A stretch of 64,000 bases of DNA from Bimastos eiseni (Eukaryota > Annelida > Clitellata > Crassiclitellata > Lumbricidae): the NCBI GenBank assembly GCA_959347315.1, contig OY365819.1, forward strand, positions 24,507,495 through 24,571,494, written 5' to 3'. This document shows positions 46,071-56,315 of the stretch, one piece after another. Position 1 is the first letter of the stretch; each line of letters opens with the position of its first letter. Under the pieces are notes generated by a model that made no database searches, was not told the DNA's origin, and saw only the letters and a list, made by a program, of their open reading frames with translations. The position numbers were made by a program, and so were the translations under genes.

Positions 46071-46554
46071 TGGTCATTACAGTATTGCTATTATATGTAT
46101 GCACATTGCCCTTAAGCTAAATTCACATAATCTAAACCATAATACCTATTCTACACTAATTAGAACAGATGGGTTCGAGTCACAAACATTGTGATATATC
46201 TTGAACTTTGAAGTGATGTACAGTAGTCAACACAGCCTGATGGCTATACACCCAATAAAACCCATCATGTAAAGGACAAACGTAGAAGACACCATGTCAC
46301 GGAACATCAGACAGTTTAATGTACAGTGAATAGAGAAAAAACAGTCATAGTGTGAAAATAACGCCTTAGCAAATGCGACTTGAAGCTATTTATTTCCTAG
46401 AAAATTGTTTCTACTTCATTGCCAGCATGCAGCAGATATTGTCATGCTTTTTCATCCTCTTTGAAAATTTATCAACTCTAATTTGATATTTTTTACATTT
46501 ATCAATAATCAAATTGATACCATTGCATCAAACATGCTGTTTTAAAATAGGTCC

Positions 46555-47017
46555 TCAACGGCGTTGCATTCTAGCGAACCTTGCAGATGTAAGAAATTCA
46601 TCGATTAATTGGACAAAGAACTGGGAAAATTCTGCAATAGTAAGTAAAGTTCCTCCGAGAATCAGTCCCAATGCACCGCCAACGTCGCAAACCAATGTGA
46701 GGAAGTTGTAGGCTGGAGTTGTCTGGATGTCGACGTAGCTGAGCTGAGAGTAGAAGATATCCAGGAAGACGAGTTCCTTGCTTAGTTTTGACATAGTCAG
46801 TTTCCGTCCCTTGAACTGAGACTTTTGCGACATGTAATTGAGAAAATGCTCTGACAGATAACTTGTTGATATTGAAATCGGATACGTTGGTAGATGGCAT
46901 TGAAGAGGGCAATCACATTTACGACACGCACCAGAAGTAATCCACAATCTGAAGGCTTTCATCACGCATAAGTAGCCCTGGTCAAAACTGCATAATGGCC
47001 CTGGAACTAAATATTGC
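46555..47017 (-). CDS. DEG/ENaC channel, last exon with TM2
   Basis: An acceptor CCTTGTGTAG precedes 47017. The exon gives a cysteine-rich segment (QYLVPGPLCSFDQGYLC, SGACRKCDCPLQCHLPTYP), then LVFLDIFYSQLSYVDIQTTP and AYNFLTLVCDVGGALGLILG, then TM2 and a short cytoplasmic tail ending at TGA 46555. The C.CP..C....Y pattern and DVGG..GL.LG.S.LT..E are hallmarks of DEG/ENaC sodium channels (ASIC, ENaC, degenerins). At the narrowest pore position relatives have GAS (G-x-S), and here it reads GGT. It starts in phase with one base, so the preceding exon must end after two bases of a codon. That exon was not found. An AATAAA on this strand lies at 46389-46394. Same strand as exons at 54.4, 60.2 and 61.1 kb. 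Confidence 0.88.
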
Positions 47018-48096
47018 CTACACAAGGTTAAACTTCAGATAGACCTCCTCAATTAATTATACATTAGAGAAGCCACTATAAGCTACTATACCACCGGATT
47101 CGGTAAAACGAATACTGACAATTTCAAAATGTGAGTTGTTTTTTTTAAAATATCAACTACGTTGGTGATTTCAACATCAGGAGATATACATGTATGTTAT
47201 TGTTACTAACTACTATAGCGCTGATGCATATGAATACTTTCAGATTTAGAATCATTGACAGTAAGCTATACATGCGCTGCGCAACTTTGAATCGCCCTAT
47301 GGAAAGGAGGCATACACTCAGACATACATAGGGCCTACTGAGGGTGTTGCAGTATGGCTAAATTCAGCATCATATAAACTCTCAATCATTAACGTTCAAG
47401 CACTATAATATAGTGCTTAAGCATCATATTATGATGCTTATGAACGACAGTGTTGAGCAAGGTGTCAAACTCAGCACTGATTTCCTAGCAACAGCCAATA
47501 GTGAAAAACTTCACCAGAACGTCTTGCAAGTTGTGGAGAAGGAAGCGTCAGTGGAGACAACCAAACATTTGCAAACGCAAGAAAGTTACTGCAAAACTTA
47601 TATTGATTTGACGGCCAGATCGCCCGACTGCCATTAGTCATGATTAATATTTCATTATTGAACAAATTATTACATAATAGTACATAATTTGCATATATTA
47701 TGCTGTTAAATGTCTACATATTCTACTCTGCTGTTATTAACTGTGAATGTAGTATCACCTTAAAACAAGCACGATACATATTTGTCTACACAGCTTAATA
47801 ATAGAAGTCCTGATTTTTCTCACGCATACAGCCAATATAATGTAAAAATTGAATTGGATGGTGGACCACATAGATGATGTCCAAATGATTTGAAACGTTG
47901 TCATAAATTTTATTTAATTACATGGAACAGAGTTAAATTGGAGACAAAAGCCAATGACAATTTTTTTTAAATGGGGCATTGGATGCACCCTAATAGAAAT
48001 AATGTGAAGTTTGCAGCACTAGTTGCGAAGCACAGTTAGTAGGACATTTAGTTTATACAGTTTACTTCAATTATCGCGCGCACAATACCGCGCGGC
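47018..48096. other. Channel intron, no feature recognised
   Basis: AT-rich. The 74-codon plus frame at 47413-47637 has no motif. One missing channel exon (the YS...C...C segment) should lie somewhere between 47.0 and 52.4 kb, but I could not locate it. Confidence 0.35.
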
Positions 48097-48299
48097 CAAT
48101 AACCGCGCGTGGCTCGTAATTGTAATCTCAATATTTCTACAGCACCCACATAAGCGAAGTCGCGGGAACCTGCTTATTCACAGGCGCTTAATCAAGACAG
48201 AATTGATAGGTGCAGGGGGTCTAAATCCAGAGAGTCAGGCAGGCTAAGGTGGATGATGTTTGCAGTTGAAACGGCGAGGGAGATATGAGGAAGAAGATG

Positions 48300-48765
48300 C
48301 ATCAGGATAGGATTTGCGAAAGAGCAGTGTTTTTAGTTGTGAGTGAAAGACCTGTGGGGAGATAGCAAGAGGTGTTTATGAATTCGCAGGACGGATCGGA
48401 TATTTGTCTTAATGCTGGAGGGAGTTTGTTCCAAAGAGGCGGGACAGCAATGGCTATGGAGCGATTTGCAAATTTAAGTGATGATGTGAAGGAAGGGCGA
48501 AGTAGTGTGAGGGTGGAAGAAGAACGGGTTGAACGATGTGGCTGAATCGTGAACAACTGACGGTGATATGTGGGCTGTGAGGATTGCAGTGTGTTATAGG
48601 AGAATGAAATGACTTTATATTCGATCCTTTAAGGTATTTTGAGCCAGTAGAGCGATTTGAGGGCAGGAGTGATAAGTTTTATTATGGTGATGCTTTGGGG
48701 TTTTGGTGACAGCACGGGCGAGAGCATTCTGAATGGCTTGGAGGCGGTTTAATTGGATGGCTCAT
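48300..48765 (-). pseudogene. CR1/L2-type LINE C-terminal fragment
   Basis: Reading leftward: NRLQAIQNALARAVTKTPKH, a frameshift, IEYKVISFSYNTLQSSQPTY and then the 84-codon frame with RSSSTLTLLRPSFTSSLKFA, NRSIAIAVPPLWNKLPPALR. This is the classic CR1/L2 ending ('QN.AAR.V......HI...L..LHWL....RI.YK......Y..L...PPY...S......LR....F..AF..A.P.LWN.LP'). One frameshift, near 48640, separates the two parts. Confidence 0.8.
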
Positions 48766-48864
48766 TACCGCGTCGATCATAACTGCGCCTGTCGTCGTTT
48801 AAAGAGGCCTTATTACTTGTCCACCAACTTATCACATCTTTATTGTAAAGATTTTTATTTAACT

Positions 48865-49195
48865 AGAAGCTGAATCAATTAATTGAATTCTGATCAACTC
48901 GAAGCCGTATTAATCAACAGAATTCTGTTCAACCGAAAGTTGCGTTAATTAAAGAAAAGATTTATGTTCAACCAGAAGGTGGATTTGCTATCAGAATTAG
49001 GTTTAGATAGAGGCGGGTGTGATAAAAAGATTAATGAAAGGAATTCTGCTCAAAAAGAAGCTGAATTGATGAAAAGAATACCGCCTAAGTGGAAGCTGGA
49101 ATAATGAAAAGATTATTGTTTAACTAGAAACTGGATCTTTGAAAATAATTCCGTCTGATCAGAGGCGTGATTGATGAAATGAATGACGTTGAAAT
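48865..49195. repeat. 35-bp-unit tandem array, about nine units
   Basis: Successive units begin GAAGCTGAATCAATTAATTG, GAAGCCGTATTAATCAACAG, AAAGTTGCGTTAATTAAAG, AAGGTGGATTTGCTATC, AAGCTGAATTGATGAAAAG, AAGCTGGAATAATGAAAAG and AAACTGGATCTTTGAAAAT. Several neighbours are exactly 35 bp apart and others 36-45. They are all in one orientation, unlike the foldback form at 37.4 kb. Confidence 0.85.
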
Positions 49196-49267
49196 GAAAA
49201 CGGAATTTTTCTTCTCTCTCATGTGCGCAGATATTTCGGCGCGGTAACGAGCCGCGCGCGGTTATTG

Positions 49268-50616
49268 AAGGATACAAATTTATACATACCCGCGCACAAA
49301 AAAGAAATCATCATTTGCAGCATACAAACAATATACAATAAATGGAAATAATTTTACTTTAGCAAATTTATACCCTCAGATGAAATTGGGCGACAGCTAC
49401 AATTGGACAGAATAAAATATTCCAAGCATTGGCCAATGCATCTCGTAAACGTGTAGTTTTCAGCTTCACGACAATCGCCATAAGGAGCAGGCAACATGGA
49501 CAGCTAAAAATAATGGAACGAGAATTAATATCAAGGCCTCCAATTGTATTTTTAGTATTGCCGATCAGAGTTGTCAGTAGGCCTAGGTCTAAATTCCGTT
49601 TTCAACTTATTTTGAATCGGAGTGAAGTATCCGAAATCATTACTAAAGCGAACGACTCAGGAGATTAAACATTGCGCAAAGAATCATTTTGATCTGTTAT
49701 ATGGTGTACAAATAAGATCTGTCAAATGAACACACTTAATAACGTGTCAATAGGCCTATAATGTAACGTATTATTATATATTGCATATAATTGTGTAAAA
49801 TGACAACACTTCTCCTGTTCATTGTTTTGAGCACGCTCTGTGTGAATTTAAGAGATACATGTAGCCAGTGTGCATGTGACAGTGGCAAGCTCTGCGCCCT
49901 TCATTCCTCGCTATTTATATGGACACAACTCTTCAACCGCTCCTTTTCAAAAACTGTTTTAGGAACAGATCAAGCTTGAATTTGCTGACCGCACCTCGGT
50001 CAAACTAAATCCTCCGTATAAGTTTATAGCCGTGCACAAGTATTCAACTTATTCTATATCTAGGAATATATCTACATATAGAAAGAAGAAAAGTAAGAAA
50101 CCAAAACTTCTGATCTTTTTCCATGGATATTTCTTACCACACGAGGAAAGACATAGGTGGGTTCGCAATCCGAAAATTTTACCGCTTCCGAACATTTAAC
50201 ACGATAATTTCGACAAATGCGAAAAATAAAACGTCATTTTGTCTCAAAGTTTGAAATATAAACAGGGATTGCCGATGGCAGAATCGACCTTGAACTTTTA
50301 TCTGCGCATGCGTAATCTATATGTATAGTATATACTCTCCATTAAGACTTTTGAATTTCGATCACGCGATCAGAGAACGATGTCACGTCGGAAAATTCGT
50401 ATTGTTTATGCGATTTGTCCTATAAGGTCCCGAAAGTTATTCGCGAGCATGGGGAAGCATTGCTCAACAAATATTAAGAATTGTAATGACTACCTTAAAT
50501 AACATATCAAAGACAATAAAAAAAATTACACCCGTGCAAAGCAGGTTATTCAGCTAATTAGACATAATTATAAGCACGTAACAATAACGTATGACCGGTG
50601 TAAGTACGTACCATAA
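49268..50616. other. Channel intron; one small candidate frame
   Basis: Apart from the short plus-strand frame at 49800-49979, listed separately, nothing is recognised. Confidence 0.35.
49800..49979 (+). CDS. Unproven small cysteine-containing frame with signal-like N-terminus
   Basis: The frame starts MTTLLLFIVLSTLCVNLRD, a hydrophobic stretch like a signal peptide, followed by CSQCACDSGKLCALHSS and about 25 further residues. It has 59 codons and no homologue that I recognise. It lies in an intron of the channel gene on the opposite strand and has no clear promoter or polyadenylation signal, so it is most likely chance. It is listed because a signal-like start plus clustered cysteines is uncommon. 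Confidence 0.12.
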   Translation: MTTLLLFIVLSTLCVNLRDTCSQCACDSGKLCALHSSLFIWTQLFNRSFSKTVLGTDQA

Positions 50617-50627
50617 CATTTTATTAT

Positions 50628-50965
50628 GGATAAATCTTCTGCGGTCGAAAGTTCGGCCGTTATAAACACGAAAGTTTTACTTCTGCGGCCGAACCCATAT
50701 AATATTTAGCTGGGAAAGACCTCTGCGTATGCGCAACTTTTGGCGCATGCGGACTGTTAAAAACTCCCTAAAATACTATGCGTTGCGATGGTTGTTTAGG
50801 GTCAGGCTAGCATTGTGAGGGTCGATTAGGGTCAGGTTAGGCGTAGTTAGGGTCGTTTAGGGTCAGGGTTTGTGTCATTTTTAGACATTTTTTCGGAGAA
50901 ATTTCGGCCGCAAAAGTACTTTTTTGTGCGTTGAGGAACCAATCTTCGGCAGCAGAAGCTCCACA
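50628..50965. mobile_element. MULE-like MITE, copy 1, 11-bp target duplication
   Basis: It starts GGATAAATCTTCTGCGGTCG and ends TTCGGCAGCAGAAGCTCCAC, giving short imperfect inverted ends around CTTCTGCGGC. CATTTTATTAT (50617-50627) and CATTTTATCAT (50966-50976) flank it, an 11-bp duplication with one change. Target duplications of 9-11 bp are typical of Mutator-like elements. The interior carries several TTAGGGTC words. No coding sequence is present. Confidence 0.75.
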
Positions 50966-51198
50966 CATTTTATCATAAACTCACATGTGTACATGTGCAC
51001 ATATTCACATATGTTAAATATATAATAATATGTTGTAAGATGTCTTCAACTACTGTCCAATATTGTTGAGATTTGTGTTCGGTGTCTGAACGATGGATAA
51101 GGATGTACAGGGTTTCTAAATGTCTGTCTTACTTAGCAGTCGCCAAGGTTTATGCGTTTAGGTTCGAACTCTATAACGGTCATATTTTAGGCGAATGT

Positions 51199-52063
51199 GG
51201 GACATTTCCCCGGACATTTGCTTTCGAACATTTGCCTTCCGGACAATTGTCCTCCCAATTATGCGTTGGACATTTGCCCCCCTCGGAAAGCGTTCTCCCT
51301 TTAAAGGTTGAATGCAAGATATGTTTATCATCAATCCAACTTAATGATGATAATAATATTTAGTTCAAATTCAAACTGACAAATACAATATGAACGTCTC
51401 TTTAAACAAGAAAGTTAGCAACTATTATTATAATACATAGGAGACTGTGACGATATTCTGGTAGCAACACAGCCATTCTTAGTTCTCTAACTATATGCAT
51501 ACATACGTTACTACGCTACATTACACTATAACTGATGTGCATTAATTGTGAAACATCGAACTAAAAAAAAACTATGTGTGAACTCTGTCGTTGAATTGCA
51601 CTCGGTATGGCGTAATGCCACAACGTGTTCCAAGATTTCGTACGCGTTGACAACGGTTTCGTCTGGAACTCTACTGAGTAGGAGATGTCGTGTGAATGTT
51701 GCTGAGGAACATTTCTTGTCTGAAGCATCTTCAACAAGTTCAACATAATTCAAGCGAGAGACCGAACAGTGCGGCAACGGTAGTCCTTAAGGGTCAGGCT
51801 ACACAAGGAAACTTTCTACGAATGGAAACCAATCGGCTGCATCAAGTAAGTTCGATGACACCGATGCCAACCTTTCATTGATCCACGTAAGAGGGTAAAG
51901 TAATATAACGCATTATCATCATAAAACGTCTTGTTATTGGTTTTTATTGGTTTTATAGGTTTAGCAATTTCAGTACGTATTAGACCGTTAGGCGAGCTTA
52001 TGATCTAACGGGATTGTCCCAGTCTGGTGGACAATTGTCCGGAGAGGGGGGCGGCAAATGTCC
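51199..52063. mobile_element. Foldback element with GGACATTTGCCCCC-type ends
   Basis: The left end (51199-51284) has GGGACATTTCCCCGGACATT, GGACAATTGTCC and GGACATTTGCCCCCC in series. The right end (about 52010-52063) has GGACAATTGTCCGG and GGGGGGCGGCAAATGTCC in reverse. It differs from 25332-26616 in one or two bases per unit. The core of about 730 bp has no transposase that I recognise. Confidence 0.55.
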
Positions 52064-52395
52064 GCTCTCGTGTTGGTCATCTAGTGAGTTGGTTTAGTAA
52101 AAGTAACTTTTCTAGTCTCTGCTTGCTGCATATCCTAACGCACGTGCAGAATGCTATGAGTCTGGCGGTTAGGTTCCTTGCTAGTCAATTGAGGTGGCGC
52201 GAGATCGAACAATTAGCTCACTACCCTGAAGAGTGGCGGCTCTGTGCTAATAGTTGGATAACATCTTAATTAACAAGCAATGCCCCATCAGCCAGACTTT
52301 TAGCAAGGTTCAGGTGCGTTAATATTGGCAGCAAGCAGACACACAGCCTTCAATAGATACTTGAACAGTGTCTTTGTAAACCCTGAGGACCGAAC

Positions 52396-52480
52396 CTTGG
52401 ACCATAACTAGGGGAAATCGTGAAAGTTTTCTTCTTTAGAGTAACAGTCGTATAGCTTCCGGTAAGAAACTTGGGTAACG
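52396..52480 (-). CDS. Possible DEG/ENaC exon (palm region)
   Basis: An acceptor CGCACTTCACAG ends at 52481. The frame then reads LPKFLTGSYTTVTLKKKTFT and ISPSYGP. Channel relatives have a 'P.....PG..T.....K........PYG.C' segment at this point, and the location (between the exons at 54.4 and 47.0 kb, same strand) fits. Its start phase (two bases) does not join directly to the exon at 54360, so another exon would have to lie between. The 3' border is uncertain. Confidence 0.35.
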
Positions 52481-52654
52481 CTGTGAAGTGCGTTAGTTGA
52501 GAGATTGTCGTTTGTTTGACTTTCCTGCTGGTTTTAACTTCGTGTGTTTGGTCGCATAATAGGCCTCTACTATTTATGTTCAACATTAGAGCACACTTTC
52601 ATTCCCTTATGGTGTTCTTTACAGCAGTGTTGTATGCAAGACTTTAAGCTTCAA

Positions 52655-52762
52655 GACCAAGACGAGACCGAGAGAGTTAGATGCCGAGACCGAGATCGGG
52701 ACAGTGAGGTACCGAGACAGAGACCGAGACACTGGGTTCAAGACAGTTCGAGACAGTAAAAG
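52655..52762. repeat. GAGACC-type hexamer array
   Basis: CGAGACCGAGA, CCGAGACCGAGATCGGGACA and CGAGACAGAGACCGAGACAC recur with variation. Similar sequence lies at 53325-53485. Confidence 0.8.
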
Positions 52763-53324
52763 ACAAGTGATCCTATATAAGAGGTTGTAAAATACTAATG
52801 TATCAGTTTTCTGGAATAAGGTTCATTTGTAATTTCAATTTTAAACTTAATTATAATGTATAGCGTACCAATTCCCAAGAACAGTTTTTATATTACCGAG
52901 TTTTATCTTTTTCGATATTTCTTCCTCGGTCCATCTTCTGAATAGTATCAAGAAAGTACGACTGAAATCTTCTAGACAATTTTAAACAAGCAAATTCGAT
53001 ACCAAATACCAAACGAAATTATAAGTTTGCACTTATCCTTACTTACCCTGAGAAACTCGAAGTTGTTTCCGTGTTCCGATTGTTTCGGTTATGGTGGTTT
53101 TACATCAATGACAAACTAATAACCAGTTGTTTGTCAATAGGCCTAACTTCAAATTGCGTAAACGCAAACTTCACAATTTCAGGTTCTCTCTCATACATTT
53201 TTTCACTTTAAGACAATTGAATTGATTTCAGTATTATGTGACTCGCGCATTAACCAGAATTACCGTTTCTCGTAAATTCCGGTTTAAGTTTCTAGCAAAA
53301 ATTGTTAAGACAGTTAACGCGAAA

Positions 53325-53485
53325 CTTATCGAGACCGCTTGTTCGAGACACTTCAAGACAGTTTTTAAAAATTCGAGACACTACCTCGAGACTAAGATCG
53401 AGTCCGAGACAGCAGGCTTCCGAGACCAAACCCGAGACCGAGACACTAAAAAACTGTCTCGAGACGTCTCGAGACCATGCATCTC
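53325..53485. repeat. GAGACC/CGAGAC-type hexamer array
   Basis: Irregular TCGAGACACTTCAAGACAG and CCGAGACCGAGACAC words, ending in CTGTCTCGAGACGTCTCGAG, which is a palindromic core. Probably related to 52655-52762, perhaps as two ends of one element. Confidence 0.75.
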
Positions 53486-53489
53486 TGCA

Positions 53490-54359
53490 GTTCTCTAGAA
53501 ATTTAGTTGGGGACTCTAAAACATTTTATGGCATTGGTGTATATGACGGTTGACTTACGTTTCGAAGTGTAAACGAAACGGATGTTGAAATACCCGTTCC
53601 TACTCTGAATCCGGTTTCCGTCACAGCAGCAGGTTCCCGCTCGTCATGCAGATAAGCCTATGAAAAAAGATTATGTGCAAATAATATGATTTCAAGGCGG
53701 TAAATGCGTGGTCAAGAAGTGTTGCATAATATAGTTGATAATTGACGTGGTAGCAATCTGTAGGACTAACGCATGGGATTGATCGCAAAACCACTTCATG
53801 AAAAGACAAGACTCCTGCGAAGTGCCGTGTTGGCATTATTATCAGTGAGTTGTCACGTCAAAACCCCAGTCCCATTTGACTGCGTATTTCGAAGGAAACC
53901 ATTCAGCTGACCTATCTGGCCAACGGATTTCGCTTTAACGGCATTAGTGTCAATGGGGAGGGGAGCTCCCTGCAAGAAACATTACTTGTGTACCATCTTT
54001 ATGATGACGTTTGTTTCTTTGTGTAGATATCGGACATTTTGAATGATTCTATAGAGTTTAAACTCAGACAAAGATTGATTCATTGTTAACCTCTAATCTG
54101 AAGTTAACTTGGCTGAATAAAGTAGTTGGCAGTGGTATAAAGTAACGAAGGCGAATTCGCGGAATATTCAAACTATGTTTTTGCGGAGCCACAACAATGA
54201 GGCAACACTTGGCAAAATGATTCTTTTGTGCAAGACATGTAAAACTAGAATGCTTCTGAAACATAAATTGGAGGCTCCAGAGCAACCTCTGACACCGCAG
54301 ACCAAAAGCAAGAAAGTCACCGTATTAAATTAGATCAGACTAAACAACGAAACGCCTAC
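53490..54359. other. Channel intron, no feature recognised
   Basis: The 73-codon minus frame at 54064-54285 lies on the channel strand but has no channel motif or splice sites that fit. Confidence 0.4.
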
Positions 54360-54469
54360 CTTGAATCCAACACCGGGAGTCGATATAATACCAGCATCAG
54401 ACTGATTGACCCACAGTACAAGTCGGAGTCCATACTTGGCTCCAGGTTGAGTCGTTGCGTAATTCGCTG
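54360..54469 (-). CDS. DEG/ENaC channel exon (palm domain)
   Basis: An acceptor (GAATATAAGTAG) precedes 54469 and a donor (AAG, then GTAGGC) follows 54360. The exon of 110 bp gives two bases plus 36 codons: ANYATTQPGAKYGLRLVLWV then NQSDAGIISTPGVGFK. This matches the conserved DEG/ENaC beta-strand segment '..PG...GL.L.L...Q......G..V', which normally follows the 'CYTFN' motif. The phase (starts after one base, ends on a codon border) is the same as that of exon 2. The CYTFN exon should lie between 54.5 and 60.2 kb but was not found. Confidence 0.8.
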
Positions 54470-54559
54470 CTACTTATATTCATCAGAAACATGTCTTAGG
54501 CCTTGCGATTGACGTGGCAATAAGACAACATGTAAGATCTCTAACAACTAAGGAATGAT

Positions 54560-54725
54560 TAATTAGACTAACATATAATGCAATACAATACAACTCGGCA
54601 TTTATAAAGCGCTTCATCACAATAAGTCGTGCTCAAAAGCGCGCACACGTCTCGACGACGCAACTGCAGTTGTAATGCAGAGCATTGTGTGAAGGACTTG
54701 CTCAAGGTCCCAACACAGTGGCGAC
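54560..54725 (-). mobile_element. SINE with LINE-like tail
   Basis: Reading leftward: GACCTTGAGCAAGTCCTTCA, ATGCTCTGCATTACAACTGC, AGTTGCGTCGTCGAGACGTG, TTTTGAGCACGACTTATTG, AAGCGCTTTATAAATGCCG and a TTGTATTGTATTGCATT tail. The body matches the SINE at 31258-31450. The GCGCTTTATAAATGC end is like the CR1/L2 LINE ends here, consistent with the SINE using LINE machinery. Confidence 0.7.
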
Positions 54726-54744
54726 CCATACGAGAACTACAAAT

Positions 54745-54860
54745 TTATCGGTTTCTGCCCATTTTCGTTTTCGGCAGAAACTGGTACTGGCAGTTTCGTT
54801 CCAGTTTCGTTATGGGCCGAAACCAAGGTTCGTTTTCAGCACAATCCGAAACTCAGTGTC
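54745..54860. repeat. Reiterated TTTCG/GGCAGAAAC sequence
   Basis: CGTTTTCGGCAGAAACTG, CAGTTTCGTTCCAGTTTCG and GGGCCGAAACCAAGG are variants of one palindromic word (GTTTTCGGC.GAAAAC). The word is shared with 55485-55610. Confidence 0.7.
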
Positions 54861-55111
54861 TACCGACAGCTGCACGCAATCTTGCATGTACATATATGGA
54901 AATTCATGCTGTCAACCCTGGGAGGGCCAAAGGTTTTCAGTCGAGACGAAATGTCTTCAGTCGAGACGTAATGATTTCAGCCGTGTCGACTGACTGGGCT
55001 AATTGGTAGGCTATCTATTTCCTTTACGAGCGTCTCATCTGCTTCTCAATTACAGTTCCGGCCGATAAGCGTTATGTATATAATTATATATATGTATAGC
55101 AGCACAGGATG

Positions 55112-55327
55112 AAAGAAATAGGGAATTTGGAAGCCAGTGATGAACGCTTTAGACAGCCACGGGCCTTTGGCCGAAGGACTGCGATGGTATTGATTATTTA
55201 TAATAACAAATATTTGTGTGCAGAAATATATGTATATATATATAGTGAATACCATCGCAATCCTTCGGCCAAAGACCCGTGGCTGTCCAAAGCGTTCATC
55301 ACTTGCTTCGTTGCTTCCTTATTTCTC
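55112..55327. mobile_element. Hairpin MITE, about 80-bp arms
   Basis: 55112-55192 and 55247-55327 are reverse complements with about 85-90% identity: AGTGATGAACGCTTT, GACAGCCACGGG, CTTTGGCCGAAGGA and GCGATGGTATT occur in both arms. A spacer of about 54 bp, rich in ATATATGT, joins them. No coding sequence is present. Class and target duplication are undetermined. Confidence 0.85.
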
Positions 55328-55484
55328 TAGCATTAGTCTGTTTAACAACTTGTTCTCACTTCTCGCCTTTAGACTATGTTCAGACACTTTAACTTGAATA
55401 AAATATATTGTTGTATTGTTGAAAAGACAGGAAATTGATGTAAAACAAACTAGCATTACAAAATAAAAATGGTTCAATAAATTT

Positions 55485-55610
55485 CGGTTTCGTTTTCGGC
55501 CGAAAATTGACTTTTCAGTTTCGTTTTCGTTTCGTTTTCGGCCGAAACCAAAGCATCAATTTCGGTGACGTTTTCGTTTTCGGCAGAAAATGAAAACATA
55601 GTTTGGTCGG
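55485..55610. repeat. Reiterated GTTTCGTTTTCGGCCGAAA sequence
   Basis: Four or so copies of the word GTTTTCGGC.GAAA occur. Together with 54745-54860 they flank the hairpin at 55112-55327, so the whole 54.75-55.6 kb block could be one composite element. Confidence 0.75.
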
Positions 55611-55848
55611 TCTCTAACGCAAACTAAACCAATATATAATTATAAGCCTAAGGTAATAAGCAATAGATGGTATCAATTCCAAATACAAATGCCGTGATGG
55701 ATGCCGTGCGAGGCGCCCACTAGCGAATACGCGTGCTTTATAGATGAGATGCATGGCGTTATTTTTCTATGCACAGTTCAATTGCGGAACAAGTCAAGTG
55801 AGAACTGGAGAAGACGCTTTAAGGCATTTCTCGTCCAAGAATATTGGC

Positions 55849-56315
55849 CTAGCCTTGCACAGCGTTTTTAATTGGACAACTGACCAGGTCTTCAGAATAC
55901 CAATCTGAAACATGCTGTGATTCTTCAATAGGATTGGCTAAAAGAATATCCCTGGTTTCCAACATAGGCGAGACATTGTACGGGTTAAATTCATTTTGAC
56001 AGGTTTCTACAAGGTCTGCCCATTAAACTTGCGCTCTATAAATTCCCTGTGATTTTCTTTCAAAGAACTAAATATGGCTACCTGACAAAACTAGTGCTCA
56101 ATGATTTGTCTCGTGGCCACCCTTAGGCGTGTAAACAGGGCTTGGCAGGATTCTATCTGACCAAGAAGCATGACAGATCCACGGCTTTCACCTTTTGGCA
56201 GCCTTTTGCGTCGGTCAAGTTTACTCCCACATGTGCACAGCTCTCTCGGCAGCGCGGACTTTCTAGGTCGTGACATGGAGGGCCTAATCTTAGACTTAGC
56301 TAGCGAGGATTGCAA
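55849..56315 (-). pseudogene. Broken copy of an unrecognised multi-domain protein
   Basis: Reading leftward: MSRPRKSALPRELCTCGSKL, RLPKGESRGSVMLLGQIESC, QALFTRLRVATRQIIEH, a TAG stop, then in the same frame FCQVAIFSSLKENHREFIER, KFNGQT. Then, in a shifted frame, CQNEFNPYNVSPMLETRDIL and LANPIEESQHVSDWYSEDLV lead to a stop at 55849. The sequence looks protein-coding throughout. The stop and frameshift show that it is dead. I do not recognise the family. The Cys pair near the start (CTCG) could be part of a zinc site. It lies in a channel-gene intron, so it is probably an inserted retrocopy or transposon piece. Confidence 0.6.

Larger units (their letters stand above)
48097..49267. mobile_element. 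Element with 21-bp terminal inverted repeats and 35-bp array
   Basis: CAATAACCGCGCGTGGCTCG at 48097-48117 matches the reversed 49247-49267 at 20 of 21 positions. The interior holds a LINE fragment (48300-48765) and the 35-bp array (48865-49195). No transposase is seen. I found no clear target duplication, so the boundary assignment is inferred from the inverted repeats only. Confidence 0.5.

Noticed and set aside
50750..50930. Interstitial telomere array
   Set aside because: TTAGGG words are imperfect and irregularly spaced, and lie inside a MITE.
54064..54285. A 73-codon minus frame between channel exons
   Set aside because: No channel motif and no usable splice borders in frame.
56011..56081. 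A tempting DEG/ENaC exon with EFIERKFNGQT, good acceptor and matching phase
   Set aside because: The same frame continues from upstream through a stop into another protein-like segment (55849-56315), and the usual cysteine after FNGQ.C is missing in frame. It belongs to the unrecognised pseudogene.
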